64,000 nt of DNA from Bin5 sp009843665 (lineage in GTDB: Bacteria > Chloroflexota > Anaerolineae > Caldilineales > Caldilineaceae). The notes beneath the pieces were generated by a model. The model worked only from the letters and a program-made list of their open reading frames with translations, did no database searches and was not told the origin of the DNA. The stretch is taken from contig OZ244818.1 of assembly GCA_965220285.1 (NCBI GenBank), positions 992,001 through 1,056,000 on the forward strand, in the 5' to 3' direction. Shown piece after piece: positions 21,419 to 31,444 of this stretch (position 1 is its first letter; each line of letters begins with the position of its first letter). The position numbers were made by a program, and so were the translations under genes.

Positions 21419-22297
21419 TTGATTCCTCGTGTAGGAAGTAAGGTCCGCACCCGCGTCACGGTTGTGGAAGGCGGGCGGCACAGAGTCCGCGATGACCAGT
21501 TGGCGGCGGAGGAGCCGCTGGAGATTCGGCTGCAGGCCGGGGGCGAAACGCAGACGGTCGCGGTGACGATGCGCACGCCCGGCAACGATTTTGAACTGGC
21601 GGCCGGTTTTCTGCACAACGAGGGCATTGTCGGCGAGCCTTCGCAGGTCAGTGGCATCACCTACTGCGTGGATGCCGATGTCGACGCCGACCAGCGCTAC
21701 AACATCGTGAACGTGGGGCTGCGCCTGGCAAGCCTGCCGGAGCTGGCGACGCTGGAACGCCACTTCTACACGACGAGCGCATGCGGCGTCTGCGGCAAGG
21801 CCAGCCTTGATGCCATCGAGATGCGCAGCTGCCCCGCCCTGCCGGCGGGTCCGAAAGTCAGCCCCTCTATCCTGACCGCACTCCCGGAGAAACTTCGGGC
21901 TGCGCAAGGGCTGTTTGAAGTGACCGGCGGGCTGCATGCCGCCGGCCTGTTCGACGCCGACGGCAACCTCGTCTGCCTGCGCGAGGACGTGGGCCGCCAC
22001 AATGCCGTCGACAAACTGATCGGCTGGGCCTTCATGCAGCGCAAGCTGCCTTTGCACGACAGCATCCTGCTGGTCAGCGGCCGCGCCTCCTACGAGATCC
22101 TGCAGAAGTCAACGGTAGCGGGCCTGCCGGTGGTCTGCGCCGTATCTGCGCCCAGCCATCTGGCGGTGGACGTGGCGCGGCGGTTCGGCGTCACCTTGAT
22201 TGGCTTTCTGCGCGGCGAACGGTTGAACGTCTACGCCGGCGCGGAACGGATCGTGTGGAACGGGCAGGCTCCCACGGAAGAGTTCGTTTCTTCGTAA
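21419..22297 (+). CDS. fdhD: Formate dehydrogenase sulfurtransferase FdhD
   Basis: A roughly 290-residue accessory protein that transfers sulfur from IscS to the molybdenum cofactor of formate dehydrogenase; FdhA is inactive without it. The catalytic CxxC is in TSACGVCGKAS, and the conserved E-D-V-G-R-H-N-A-V-D-K segment and S-G-R-A-S-Y-E segment are present. The start is uncertain: a TTG at 21419 gives the longest plausible form, with GGTGAA upstream. Its place at the end of the fdh locus supports formate dehydrogenase as the target. The 237 bp before the next gene is AT-richer and shows no clear motif. Confidence 0.92.
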   Translation: MIPRVGSKVRTRVTVVEGGRHRVRDDQLAAEEPLEIRLQAGGETQTVAVTMRTPGNDFELAAGFLHNEGIVGEPSQVSGITYCVDADVDADQRYNIVNVGLRLASLPELATLERHFYTTSACGVCGKASLDAIEMRSCPALPAGPKVSPSILTALPEKLRAAQGLFEVTGGLHAAGLFDADGNLVCLREDVGRHNAVDKLIGWAFMQRKLPLHDSILLVSGRASYEILQKSTVAGLPVVCAVSAPSHLAVDVARRFGVTLIGFLRGERLNVYAGAERIVWNGQAPTEEFVSS

Positions 22298-22534
22298 AAT
22301 CTCTCCCGGATTGTCCCCTTCTCTGTACTGTTCGCCAATCCTCAGAACTGCCGGAATCGCACATTCTGTGGCGGCAAATACAGTTTTCGTCATCGGGCGA
22401 AACCTGTTGCATTTGATTATTCCCGTTATGTGTGTCAACATAAACGGACCTGTTGTTACCGAAATTGATACTTTTTCACGACGATTCTCTTACGATCGCC
22501 CAAAAAGCGCTGAGTTTACGGAGACAAAGCAGAA

Positions 22535-25500
22535 ATGAAAAGGTTTTCGCTCGTAGCCCTGTTCCTTGTCCTCTGTCTGGCCGCCGGCCTTCTCCTATCC
22601 GGCGATCGGCTGGGGACCATTCTCGACACGAGCCTTCGCTCCGGGGAGATGGATTTCTCCAGCATAGGAGAGGAGCGGATCGAGAGGGCGATTCTCCAGG
22701 AAGAGGAAGTTGCAGAGTATGTGCCCGGACAGGTGCTAATCCGCTTCAAAAAGACGGTAACGCGAGATCAGATATCCGACTTCTACGCCGAATACGGGCT
22801 ATCGGAAAAGGACAATTTGGACCCCGATGTCACCGACGCCGACCAGGGCCTTCGGCTGGCGGGTGCGCCGGTCGATGTGGATGAAAACCTGATTGAGGTT
22901 TTGGAGAGCGACGACAGGGTTGCCTTCGCCGAGCCAAACTACCTGCTGCAGATCAACGAGACACCGCCATCGGATCCGTTTTTCGAGAGACTCTGGGGAC
23001 TGCACAACACTGGGCAGACGGGCGGCACGGCCGACGCCGATATCGACGCGCTGGAAGCGTGGGAAATCGGCACCGGCTCGGAAGACATTATTATCGCCGT
23101 AATCGATACCGGTATCGAGGTCGAACACGAAGACCTGATCCCGAACCTATGGACGAACCCCAAGGAATGTCCGCGGGGCGTAGGCAGGTGCGTGGAGAAC
23201 GGTATCGATGACGACGACAACGGCTATGTGGATGACTTCCACGGCATAAATGCGATTAACAACAGCGGCAGGCTGCTGGATGACTACGGTCACGGGACCC
23301 ACGTGGCCGGTATCGCGGCCGCCGCGGGGGACAACAGGAAGGGCGTCGTCGGTGTCAGTTGGAACGCAAAAATCCTTGGCTGTAAGTTCATCACGGCATT
23401 CGGCACGGGCACGACGTCCAACGCAGTCAAGTGCTTCAACTACATTTACGACCTGCGCACCAAGCAGAAACAGAACATCGTCGTAACCAACAGCAGTTGG
23501 GGCGGCGGCTCGCCCTCGCGGGCTCTGCGTGAGGCGATGGGGCGGGTCGATTCGCCGCTGCATGTCTGCTCCGCCGGCAATTCGAACTCCAACCGCAAGC
23601 TCTACCCCGCCGCCTACGACCTGGACAATATCATATCTGTGGCAGCGACAGATCACGACGATATCTACGCCGGCTTCTCCAGCTGGGGCGAGGACTGGGT
23701 CGACCTCGCTGCCCCCGGTGTAAGCATTCTTTCAACGATTCCGTCCGGCCGCTGTCCCATGTGTTTGCCGTCCGGCTATGGGTCCACGAGCGGGACGTCG
23801 ATGTCCGCCCCCTACGTTACCGGCGCGGCCGCGTTGATCTGGTCTGAGTTTGAAGGGCTGAACAACGACCAGGTCAAGCAGCGCATCCTGTCCGGTGTCG
23901 ATGCACTGCCGGAACAGTCCAAGAAAACACTGACCAACGGGCGCCTGAACCTGTTCAACTCGATGGAGAAGGACACGACGCCGCCGGCGACCGTTTCAGA
24001 CCTGTCGCCCTCAGGGGTACTCCTGACCAAGATCCTGCTTTCCTGGACTGCAACCGGTGATGACGGCTTCACCGGGCAGTCCACCGCCTATGACGTCAGA
24101 TACGACACGGCGCCGATCTCGAACGCAACCTGGGACTCCGCTCAGCAGGTAGCCACCGAACCCATTCCCGGCGCCTCCGGATCCAGGGAGGAACTCGAAG
24201 TATCCGGGCTGGAACCGGATACCACCTACTACTTTGCACTGCGGGTGGCGGACAACGTGGGCAACGTGTCCGACCTCTCCAATATCGTGATCGCCCGCAC
24301 CAGCGCAGGTACGATCGTATTTGAAGACGACATGGAGAGCGGGTCGGGCAAGTGGACTATCGAAGACGCCGACGACAACCTCTGGCATCTCTCCAGTCTG
24401 CGATTCAACAGCCCGGAGACTTCCTGGTACTACGGTCGCGAGAGGCAGCGGAACTACGACACGGGCGAGGAGAATGAGGGCAAGATCACGTCCGGCATCA
24501 TCGACGTTGCTGGCGCTGATGACGCGCTGCTCACCTTCTACGAGTGGAGTGAATTGCAGAGAAATACGCGCTTCGACCGCACACGAGTCCAGATATCCAC
24601 TGACGGTACGACGTGGCGGACCGTCTTCGAGTCTCACGGTACCGAAGGGCACTGGGCGAGACGGGATGTGGACCTGAGTGAGGCGGTAAGCGACAGCGGT
24701 TCGATACAGGTTCGATTCTGGTTTGATACGGTCGACGACACCTTTAACGAGAACGAAGGCTGGTACATCGACGACGTCCAGGTTTTGACGGCGAAACTGC
24801 AGCTGCCGGGTGAGAAGCAGCTCCTGCCCAATCTGGTCGCCCAGTCGATCAACATCGGCTTCAACCCAGCCGACCCGCGCGCCGGCGAAGAAACAACCAT
24901 ACACGGGACGGTTCTGAACAACGGTAACGCCGATGCCCGTGCAGTTACTGTGCAGTTCGTTGATGTCACTGAAGAGGATGCCGCGGTTCCGATCGGCCTG
25001 CCGCAGACGATTGCCGAAATCCCAGTCGGTGGCAGCGGCGTGGTCCAGGTGCAGTACGACACCGAGGAGAAGGACGGCGAACGAACCATCCGCATGGTGA
25101 TCGATCCCAACAACTTCGTCGCCGAGCGCAACGAAGCGGACAACGCCGCCGACCGCATTCTCGATGTCGCCGAGGCGCCGGCCCCCAACCTGTACGTTGA
25201 CTCAGGAAACATTGGATTCGACCCGGCGTCGCCGCAACCCGGTGAGCAGGTTACGATCCTGGCGACGATTGTCAACAACGGAACGGCCGACGCCGAAAGC
25301 GTTATTGTTCGGTTCAGAGAGGGCAGAACAACGCCCGTCGCCCTGAACCAGGTGATCGACAGCATCCCTGCGGGCAGCAGCGCGGTGGCGCGGGTCACTT
25401 ACGACTCCGGCAGGAGTTCGGGCAATCCGAGTATCAGCGTCACCGCTGACCCGGACAACTTCATCACAGAGCTGGACGAAACTGACAATAGCGCCAGCAA

Positions 25501-28500
25501 GACCCTGACACTGCAGGCCGACACCGAACCGAACCTGGAGGTCTCCTCCGGCAACATCGGTATCGCGCCATCCAACCCGGTGGAAGGCGATGAAGTTACC
25601 ATCTATGCAACCATTCGCAACGCAGGCGACTCGGAAGTCCAGGATGTGCAGGTACAGTTCCTGGACGCCAACAGAAGTCCTGCGACGCCGATTGCAGCGC
25701 TTCAGGTCATTCCTTCGATTGCGCCCGGCAGCAGCGGGGTGGCGTCGATCCGCTTCGATACGACCAACCGCAGCGGCGATCAGAAGATTCAGGTGCAGGT
25801 TGATCCGCACAATCTGGTGGCAGAGTCCAGTGAAGGGGACAACAGCGCCACGGCCACGCTGAGTGTGCAACACGGACCTGCCCCCAACCTGGTTGTTGTT
25901 GACGAAAATATCGGCTTCAGTGCCATTGAAGTGGCTGCAGGCACACCGGTGACCGTCTACGCTACGATCCTGAATACAGGCAGTTCCAGAGCTGAAGGTG
26001 TGATCGTGCAGTTTGTGGACGTGACCAGCGCCAGCGTGAAGCCGATTGGCGAGCAGCAAACAATCGAGGCCATAGAGCCGGGTACCTCGGCTGTTGCTGT
26101 GGCCCAGTATAAGGCCTCGGGCGGGCAGGGCTCGCGCACGATTCAGGTGGTCGCCGATCCTGGCAACTTTGTCCGCGAGATCAGTGAAGACGACAACGAA
26201 GGCAGCGCTTCGTTGACGGTCGGCAGCGCCCCGTTGCCGAATCTGTTCGTCCACAGTAACAACATCGCAATCTACCCGGCCCAGCCGGTAAGCGGCGAGG
26301 AGGTAACCCTGCGCGCCGTTATCGGCAACAACGGATCGGCGCCGGCCGAGCATGTCTCTGTCCAGTTCTTCGATGTTACCAGCGGCGAAGCCCGCCTGCT
26401 GGGCAGCGAGCAGACGATTGAACTGATCGGCGTAGGCAGCAGCGGCACCGCCGCGGTAACCATCACCGAGTCGATCTCTGTCGACAGGCCGATAGGCAAC
26501 CGCAAGATCCAGGTGCTGGTCGATGCCAATAATCGCATCAGGGAATCGAGCGAAGAGGATAACACGGCCACACGGCTGCTGACTCTCGAGCCTGAACCGA
26601 TGCCAAACCTGGTGGTGCTGGCCGAGAATATCGGTTTCAGTCCGGCCAATCCCCGCGTTGGCGAGACGGTGACGATCCTGGCCGTAGTTCGCAACGACGG
26701 CGACGTCATAGCCAGGAACGTGGTTGTCCAGTTTGAGGACGTGAGCGCAGGACGCCCGGTCCCCATCGGAGAGGCACAGGAGTTGGACAGGATCCCGATT
26801 GGCGGCAGCGGCGTCGTCACCGTGAAGTTTACGATTCCGGAGGCCGCAGGCACCTACAAAGTGCGGGTGGTCGCCGATCCCGGCAACTTCATCGCCGAAA
26901 CCGATGAGATAGACAACAAGGGCACGCGCAGCCTGGAGGTAGAGGCTGCGCCGATGCCGAACCTGGTGGCCCTCTCAGATAACATTGGATTCAATCCGCC
27001 GACGACCTCGGCCGGCAGCGAGGTGATCATCTCGTTGACCGTGGTGAACAACGGCGCGGCCGCCGCCGAGAACGTACAGGTTCACTTCACAGACGTTACC
27101 GGCGGACGCCTGAGTCCCATAGGCGACATTCAGACGTTGGCTTCGATACCCGCCGGCGACAGCGCCATCGCAAGCGTGACATTCAATACCGCCGGGCGCT
27201 CAGGAGAGCGCCGCATCAGGGCCAGTGTTGACAGCTTGTCGATCATTACAGAGAGCGATGAGACGGACAACACAGCCAGCAAGACTCTGCTTATCGCACG
27301 TGGGACTTCGCCCAATCTGTCCGTGCAGGCGGCCAACATCAGCTTCACTCCGACAAACCCGAATTCGGGAGATGAGATTCGAGTGCAGGCCGTCATCCTC
27401 AACCAGGGAGGACAGGACGTTGGTGAAGTCGACGTCCAATTCCTGGATGTGACGGGAGATGAGGCCGTTCCGATCGGCACAGGAAAGTTGATTGCATCGA
27501 TCTCCGCCGGGAGCAGCGGAATTGCGGAATCCGTCCTGAACAGCCGCGGCCTGTCAGGAGAGCGCAAGATCCGGGTGGTGGCCGACCGCAGAAACCTGAT
27601 CTCCGAGTCTGACGAGACAGACAATCAGGCCGAGGCCGCGATCTCGATCAACCCGCCTGCGATTCCCAACCTGGTTATCGAATCAGGCAACGTCGGCTTC
27701 CATCCCACCAGACCGGTGGAGGGCGATCAGGTTACGATCAATGCCACGGTTCTGAATGAAGGCGGCGGCGACGCCAGTGAGGTGATCGTGCAGTTTGTGG
27801 AAGGCAGCGGGCAGGGCGTGCCGATCAGTGAACCGCAAATCATCGATAGGATTCCGGCCGGCAGTAGTGGGGTTGCCCAAGTCGTCTTTGATACGGCCGG
27901 CAAGGACGATCCGAGAATTCAGGTGATCGTCGATCCCAATAACTACATCGCGGAGACGAAAGAGACGGACAACAGAGCATCCGCCGCATTGAGGATGGCG
28001 GCTCAGCCGTTGCCGAATCTGTCCGTCAAGAGCAGCAACGTTGCAATCACGCCGAAGTCGCCGCGTGAGGGACAGAGGATCATCCTCACCGCCGTCATCG
28101 TCAACCACGGCAGCGCGCCGGCGCGTGACGTGGACGTGCAATTCATGGATATGACTGAGCGGCCCGGCGTGCCGATAGGGGCGGCACAGACTATCTCGTT
28201 GATCCCGTCCGGCGGCAGCGCGGCCGTGGGCGTCGTCTACGACACGACGGAACGAGAGGGCCAGCGTCGAATCGCGGTGACGGCCGACCCCGGAAACTTC
28301 ATCGAGGAAAGCTCCGAAAGTGACAATACGGCGAATAAGTCGGTAGAAGTGCTGGAGCGGGCTGCCCCCAACCTGATCGTACAGAATCGCAATGTGGGCT
28401 TCAATCCCGCCGCTCCGACCGAGGGCGACCGGGTCCTGATTCGGGCCATCGTTCTCAATGACGGCGTGGAGGATGCTACCGACGTGGTGGTTCAGTTCCT

Positions 28501-30238
28501 GGACGTTACCGAGGCAGGCGCAGTGCCCATCGGCCAGCCTCATGTCGTGGGCTACCTGGCGGCAGGTTCCAGCGCCACGGTTCCAATCATATATGACACG
28601 CTCGACAGGCCGGGCGACCGCCGCATCCGCGTGGTTGTCGATCCGAACAACTTCATACGCGAGAGCAGCAAAGAGGACAATCAGACGGTGGTTACCTTGC
28701 CGGTCCAGGCTGCGATGGCACCGAACCTGGCGATGCTGTCAGGCAACATAAAGTTTGCCCCGCAGTCTCCGGAGCTGCACGACGTTGTGACGGTCTCGGC
28801 AACCGTGCTGAACAACGGTACCGATACGGCGCATGACGTCATTGTACAGATTCTGGACGTCACCGGCGGCGGGTCGGTGCCCATAGGTACGGAACAGCTG
28901 CTGGATGCCGTTCCTGCCGGCGGCGGCGGCACCGTGGAAGTCTCATTCACCGACACCGGTGAGACCGGCAGCCGCCAGATTCGGGTTGTTGTGGATCCCA
29001 ACAATGTCATCGCCGAGATGAATGAGCGGGACAACCAGGCGACGCGCGGGCTCTTCATCTCGCCGCCGCAGTTGGCCGACATCGTCGTAAGCGAAGAGGA
29101 TGTTGAATTCGATCCCGAAGACCCGGTCGAAGGCACGGATACGATCATCTCGGCGACGGTCTCCAACGACGGCAACGCCAACGCTCGCGGCTTCGTCGTT
29201 CGCTTCCTGGATGTGACGGAAAGGGTGCCCAGGCCCATCGGCGGTCCGCAGCGGATCGCTCAGCTTGGCGCCAATGACAGCACCACGGTATCGGTAACGT
29301 ACGATACCGAGGGCAAAGCCGGAGAACGCAAGATCCGTGTGGTCGCTGACTCGGAAGATGCAGTGAACGAACTGGACGAGGAGAACAACAGGGTTGAGCT
29401 GGTTCTGCGTGTGCGCACAACTTCGGAAGCGTCCGCTGATGCGCCCAATCTGACTGTCCTGTCTTCGAACATTCGCTTCTTCCCGGCCGTACCCCGTCCG
29501 GGAGCGCCGGTAACGATTACGGCGGTAATCCGCAACCAGGGCGAAACGGTAGCTGAAAACGTTGTCGTCCGGTTTGAGGACGTTACTGATGAAGCAGAAG
29601 AGGAAGAGGTAATAGTCGAAATTGGCGAGTTCACGATAGCGGAGCCAATTCAGCCCGGTGCACGCGAGCTGGCGGTGATCTCATTCGATACGAGCGACCT
29701 GGACGGACCTCGGGTCATTCGAGTGACCGCCGACCCCGAAAACGAAATAAGTGAGACGGACGAAGACGACAATTCCGCCGAACGCACACTCCGCTTCAGC
29801 ACGTCAGCGCAGGGCAATAGTCAGGGTGCGGGATCGGACAGTTTGGCGTCATCCTCTAGTGGAGAAAGTGGAGAAGAAGGCGCCAATCTTGCACTGAACG
29901 CCCAGGAAGTCGAGGTGGAAGTGGCTCGGGCAGGTGAAGGCGACCTGGTGGTTGTCGCCACAAAGGTGCGCAATAAAGGCAGCACGGACGTGGGCGGCTT
30001 CAGCATCCAGGTGCTGGATGAGTCCGACGATCTCAAACCGCTCGGCTCGCCGCAGACAGTTGAGTATCTGGCGGCAGGCGAGGAAGTCACTGTTCGTACA
30101 GTTTTCCGGGCAACCGACGGCCTGGGAACCCGGACGCTGCAAGTGGTCGTCGACCCGGCCAACGTAATATCGGAAAGCTCTGAGCTGGACAACAGGGTGA
30201 GCGTGCTCGTTTCTGCCCTGACTCCGGCCGACGGATAG
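22535..30238 (+). CDS. Giant secreted subtilisin-like protease with Fn3-like and CARDB repeats
   Basis: A 2567-residue exported S8 serine protease. A signal peptide (MKRFSLVALFLVLCLAAGLLL) leads into a propeptide-like segment (YVPGQVLIRFK). The triad is visible: Asp in IAVIDTGIE (about residue 191), His in YGHGTHVAGIA (about 255), Ser in SGTSMSAPYVTGAAAL (about 422). Then come an Fn3-like domain (about 485-590) and a jellyroll-like region (about 595-750). From about residue 764 to the end run 14 recognisable CARDB repeats of about 110 residues, most opening P-N-L and closing with a D-P-N-N-F...E-x-D-N motif, plus a degenerate fifteenth. There is no sortase or S-layer anchor. It may be a surface stalk or polymer-degrading enzyme. 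The CARDB units differ in sequence, so they are old duplications. Confidence 0.92.
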   Translation: MKRFSLVALFLVLCLAAGLLLSGDRLGTILDTSLRSGEMDFSSIGEERIERAILQEEEVAEYVPGQVLIRFKKTVTRDQISDFYAEYGLSEKDNLDPDVTDADQGLRLAGAPVDVDENLIEVLESDDRVAFAEPNYLLQINETPPSDPFFERLWGLHNTGQTGGTADADIDALEAWEIGTGSEDIIIAVIDTGIEVEHEDLIPNLWTNPKECPRGVGRCVENGIDDDDNGYVDDFHGINAINNSGRLLDDYGHGTHVAGIAAAAGDNRKGVVGVSWNAKILGCKFITAFGTGTTSNAVKCFNYIYDLRTKQKQNIVVTNSSWGGGSPSRALREAMGRVDSPLHVCSAGNSNSNRKLYPAAYDLDNIISVAATDHDDIYAGFSSWGEDWVDLAAPGVSILSTIPSGRCPMCLPSGYGSTSGTSMSAPYVTGAAALIWSEFEGLNNDQVKQRILSGVDALPEQSKKTLTNGRLNLFNSMEKDTTPPATVSDLSPSGVLLTKILLSWTATGDDGFTGQSTAYDVRYDTAPISNATWDSAQQVATEPIPGASGSREELEVSGLEPDTTYYFALRVADNVGNVSDLSNIVIARTSAGTIVFEDDMESGSGKWTIEDADDNLWHLSSLRFNSPETSWYYGRERQRNYDTGEENEGKITSGIIDVAGADDALLTFYEWSELQRNTRFDRTRVQISTDGTTWRTVFESHGTEGHWARRDVDLSEAVSDSGSIQVRFWFDTVDDTFNENEGWYIDDVQVLTAKLQLPGEKQLLPNLVAQSINIGFNPADPRAGEETTIHGTVLNNGNADARAVTVQFVDVTEEDAAVPIGLPQTIAEIPVGGSGVVQVQYDTEEKDGERTIRMVIDPNNFVAERNEADNAADRILDVAEAPAPNLYVDSGNIGFDPASPQPGEQVTILATIVNNGTADAESVIVRFREGRTTPVALNQVIDSIPAGSSAVARVTYDSGRSSGNPSISVTADPDNFITELDETDNSASKTLTLQADTEPNLEVSSGNIGIAPSNPVEGDEVTIYATIRNAGDSEVQDVQVQFLDANRSPATPIAALQVIPSIAPGSSGVASIRFDTTNRSGDQKIQVQVDPHNLVAESSEGDNSATATLSVQHGPAPNLVVVDENIGFSAIEVAAGTPVTVYATILNTGSSRAEGVIVQFVDVTSASVKPIGEQQTIEAIEPGTSAVAVAQYKASGGQGSRTIQVVADPGNFVREISEDDNEGSASLTVGSAPLPNLFVHSNNIAIYPAQPVSGEEVTLRAVIGNNGSAPAEHVSVQFFDVTSGEARLLGSEQTIELIGVGSSGTAAVTITESISVDRPIGNRKIQVLVDANNRIRESSEEDNTATRLLTLEPEPMPNLVVLAENIGFSPANPRVGETVTILAVVRNDGDVIARNVVVQFEDVSAGRPVPIGEAQELDRIPIGGSGVVTVKFTIPEAAGTYKVRVVADPGNFIAETDEIDNKGTRSLEVEAAPMPNLVALSDNIGFNPPTTSAGSEVIISLTVVNNGAAAAENVQVHFTDVTGGRLSPIGDIQTLASIPAGDSAIASVTFNTAGRSGERRIRASVDSLSIITESDETDNTASKTLLIARGTSPNLSVQAANISFTPTNPNSGDEIRVQAVILNQGGQDVGEVDVQFLDVTGDEAVPIGTGKLIASISAGSSGIAESVLNSRGLSGERKIRVVADRRNLISESDETDNQAEAAISINPPAIPNLVIESGNVGFHPTRPVEGDQVTINATVLNEGGGDASEVIVQFVEGSGQGVPISEPQIIDRIPAGSSGVAQVVFDTAGKDDPRIQVIVDPNNYIAETKETDNRASAALRMAAQPLPNLSVKSSNVAITPKSPREGQRIILTAVIVNHGSAPARDVDVQFMDMTERPGVPIGAAQTISLIPSGGSAAVGVVYDTTEREGQRRIAVTADPGNFIEESSESDNTANKSVEVLERAAPNLIVQNRNVGFNPAAPTEGDRVLIRAIVLNDGVEDATDVVVQFLDVTEAGAVPIGQPHVVGYLAAGSSATVPIIYDTLDRPGDRRIRVVVDPNNFIRESSKEDNQTVVTLPVQAAMAPNLAMLSGNIKFAPQSPELHDVVTVSATVLNNGTDTAHDVIVQILDVTGGGSVPIGTEQLLDAVPAGGGGTVEVSFTDTGETGSRQIRVVVDPNNVIAEMNERDNQATRGLFISPPQLADIVVSEEDVEFDPEDPVEGTDTIISATVSNDGNANARGFVVRFLDVTERVPRPIGGPQRIAQLGANDSTTVSVTYDTEGKAGERKIRVVADSEDAVNELDEENNRVELVLRVRTTSEASADAPNLTVLSSNIRFFPAVPRPGAPVTITAVIRNQGETVAENVVVRFEDVTDEAEEEEVIVEIGEFTIAEPIQPGARELAVISFDTSDLDGPRVIRVTADPENEISETDEDDNSAERTLRFSTSAQGNSQGAGSDSLASSSSGESGEEGANLALNAQEVEVEVARAGEGDLVVVATKVRNKGSTDVGGFSIQVLDESDDLKPLGSPQTVEYLAAGEEVTVRTVFRATDGLGTRTLQVVVDPANVISESSELDNRVSVLVSALTPADG

Positions 30239-30265
30239 TTCAGAGCCGAAGATCCAGTCTGACGG

Positions 30266-30302
30266 CGCCCCTCCGCGCTGCGCTTGTCATCGTGGAGGGG
30301 CG
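30266..30302. terminator. Inverted repeat between convergent protease and lipoprotein genes
   Basis: CGCCCCTCC (30266-30274) and GGAGGGGCG (30294-30302) form a perfect 9-bp stem with a 19-nt loop. It could terminate both convergent genes or be a dispersed repeat; there is no T run. Confidence 0.5.
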
Positions 30303-30356
30303 TTGCGCGCCCAAAGCGAGTTGCATTGCCGCAACGGGTAGCGCACCGCTCCGTGT

Positions 30357-31370
30357 TCAGAAAAGGCTCAATTGACCCTGGGCCTGCACGCGCAAGTCTG
30401 TGAACGCTCTGCCCAGATCCTGCAGGGGGATTTCAAAGAGGAGATCTGCGCCAGGTGTAATCGTTTCTCCGAACATCGATAGTTCCACTACGTCCACAAC
30501 TTCTCCGGTGTCGTCGAAGAATGTAGCGGCCACCACGACCGAAGTCAGAGCCGTCTCATGCCGATTGTGAAGCCTGCCGACGATCGCAGTGCGTCCATCG
30601 CGCTCGACAACGGCAACCGCCGACACTTCCAGGTCACGGAACTCGATGATGCTGAAATCATCGTAGGAAACGCTGACCTCATAGCTCTGGACGGCGGACG
30701 GGTCTACGTCTACAAGCATGAGGAAGGGGGCCGGCCGCTCTACGTCCAGCTTGCCAAAGACCGCCATTGCCTCGGAGTCGGCGATCTGTTCACCGCTGCT
30801 GCTGAAGAATTCGGCATGCACGCGGACGCCAAACACCTCGTAGGCCCCGCCATTCACCACTTCGCCGACCAGAGCCAGTCCGGAGCCAGACGGGTAGGTG
30901 GAATGGCTGCGCACGAAGACGGTCGCCGGTACCGGCGTACTGGTGGAAGTTGCCGTCGGCGAAGGGGTCGGCGTCGGGGTAGGCAGAGGCGGAGAATCTG
31001 TAGCAGTGGCGGTGGCCGTTGCCGTCGGCGTATCTGTCGGCTCGGGCGGCGCAGCCGTTACTGTCAGGCCTGCGGTTGGAGTCGGTGTTGAGGTCGCGAC
31101 TGGCGTCGAAGTCGGCGTATGTGTGGGCAGAGGCGTTTCCGTTTGGGTGGGCGGCGGTAACGGCGTAAACGTGGGGAGCGCCGTTGCGGTTGCGTTTACG
31201 CCGGCCTGCGCTGGCTCAGCAGTTTCAGTAGAGGCGTCCTCCGCCGAGGGCTGCTCTTCGACATGTGACAGTTCAGCTTCAGAAGGCGCGGTCTCTTCAG
31301 CGGCCGGTCCGTCGCAGGAAGCCACAAACAGGAGAAGGGCTGAAGCGAATAGCAGCAGAGACCGCAGCAT
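30357..31370 (-). CDS. Lipoprotein with Thr/Pro-rich linker and FxLYD-like domains
   Basis: A roughly 337-residue predicted lipoprotein. The signal peptide ends in a lipobox (LFVASC), with the cysteine near residue 22. A linker of about 95 residues made largely of T, P, A and S follows, the kind that spans the cell wall or is glycosylated. The C-terminal 190 residues contain two beta-sandwich-like units (G-L-A-L-V-G-E-V-V-N-G and T-A-I-V-G-R-L-H-N) that look like FxLYD domains. The ATG at 31370 is chosen because it starts the signal peptide; a frame start 18 codons upstream lacks one. The function is unknown. It converges with the giant protease. Confidence 0.7.
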   Translation of the reverse strand: MLRSLLLFASALLLFVASCDGPAAEETAPSEAELSHVEEQPSAEDASTETAEPAQAGVNATATALPTFTPLPPPTQTETPLPTHTPTSTPVATSTPTPTAGLTVTAAPPEPTDTPTATATATATDSPPLPTPTPTPSPTATSTSTPVPATVFVRSHSTYPSGSGLALVGEVVNGGAYEVFGVRVHAEFFSSSGEQIADSEAMAVFGKLDVERPAPFLMLVDVDPSAVQSYEVSVSYDDFSIIEFRDLEVSAVAVVERDGRTAIVGRLHNRHETALTSVVVAATFFDDTGEVVDVVELSMFGETITPGADLLFEIPLQDLGRAFTDLRVQAQGQLSLF

Positions 31371-31444
31371 GATTGTTGAACGCCCTGTTTTTTCGCCATC
31401 CGGGCGCACATGGCCCATCGTCAAGACACGATGCTATATACAGA

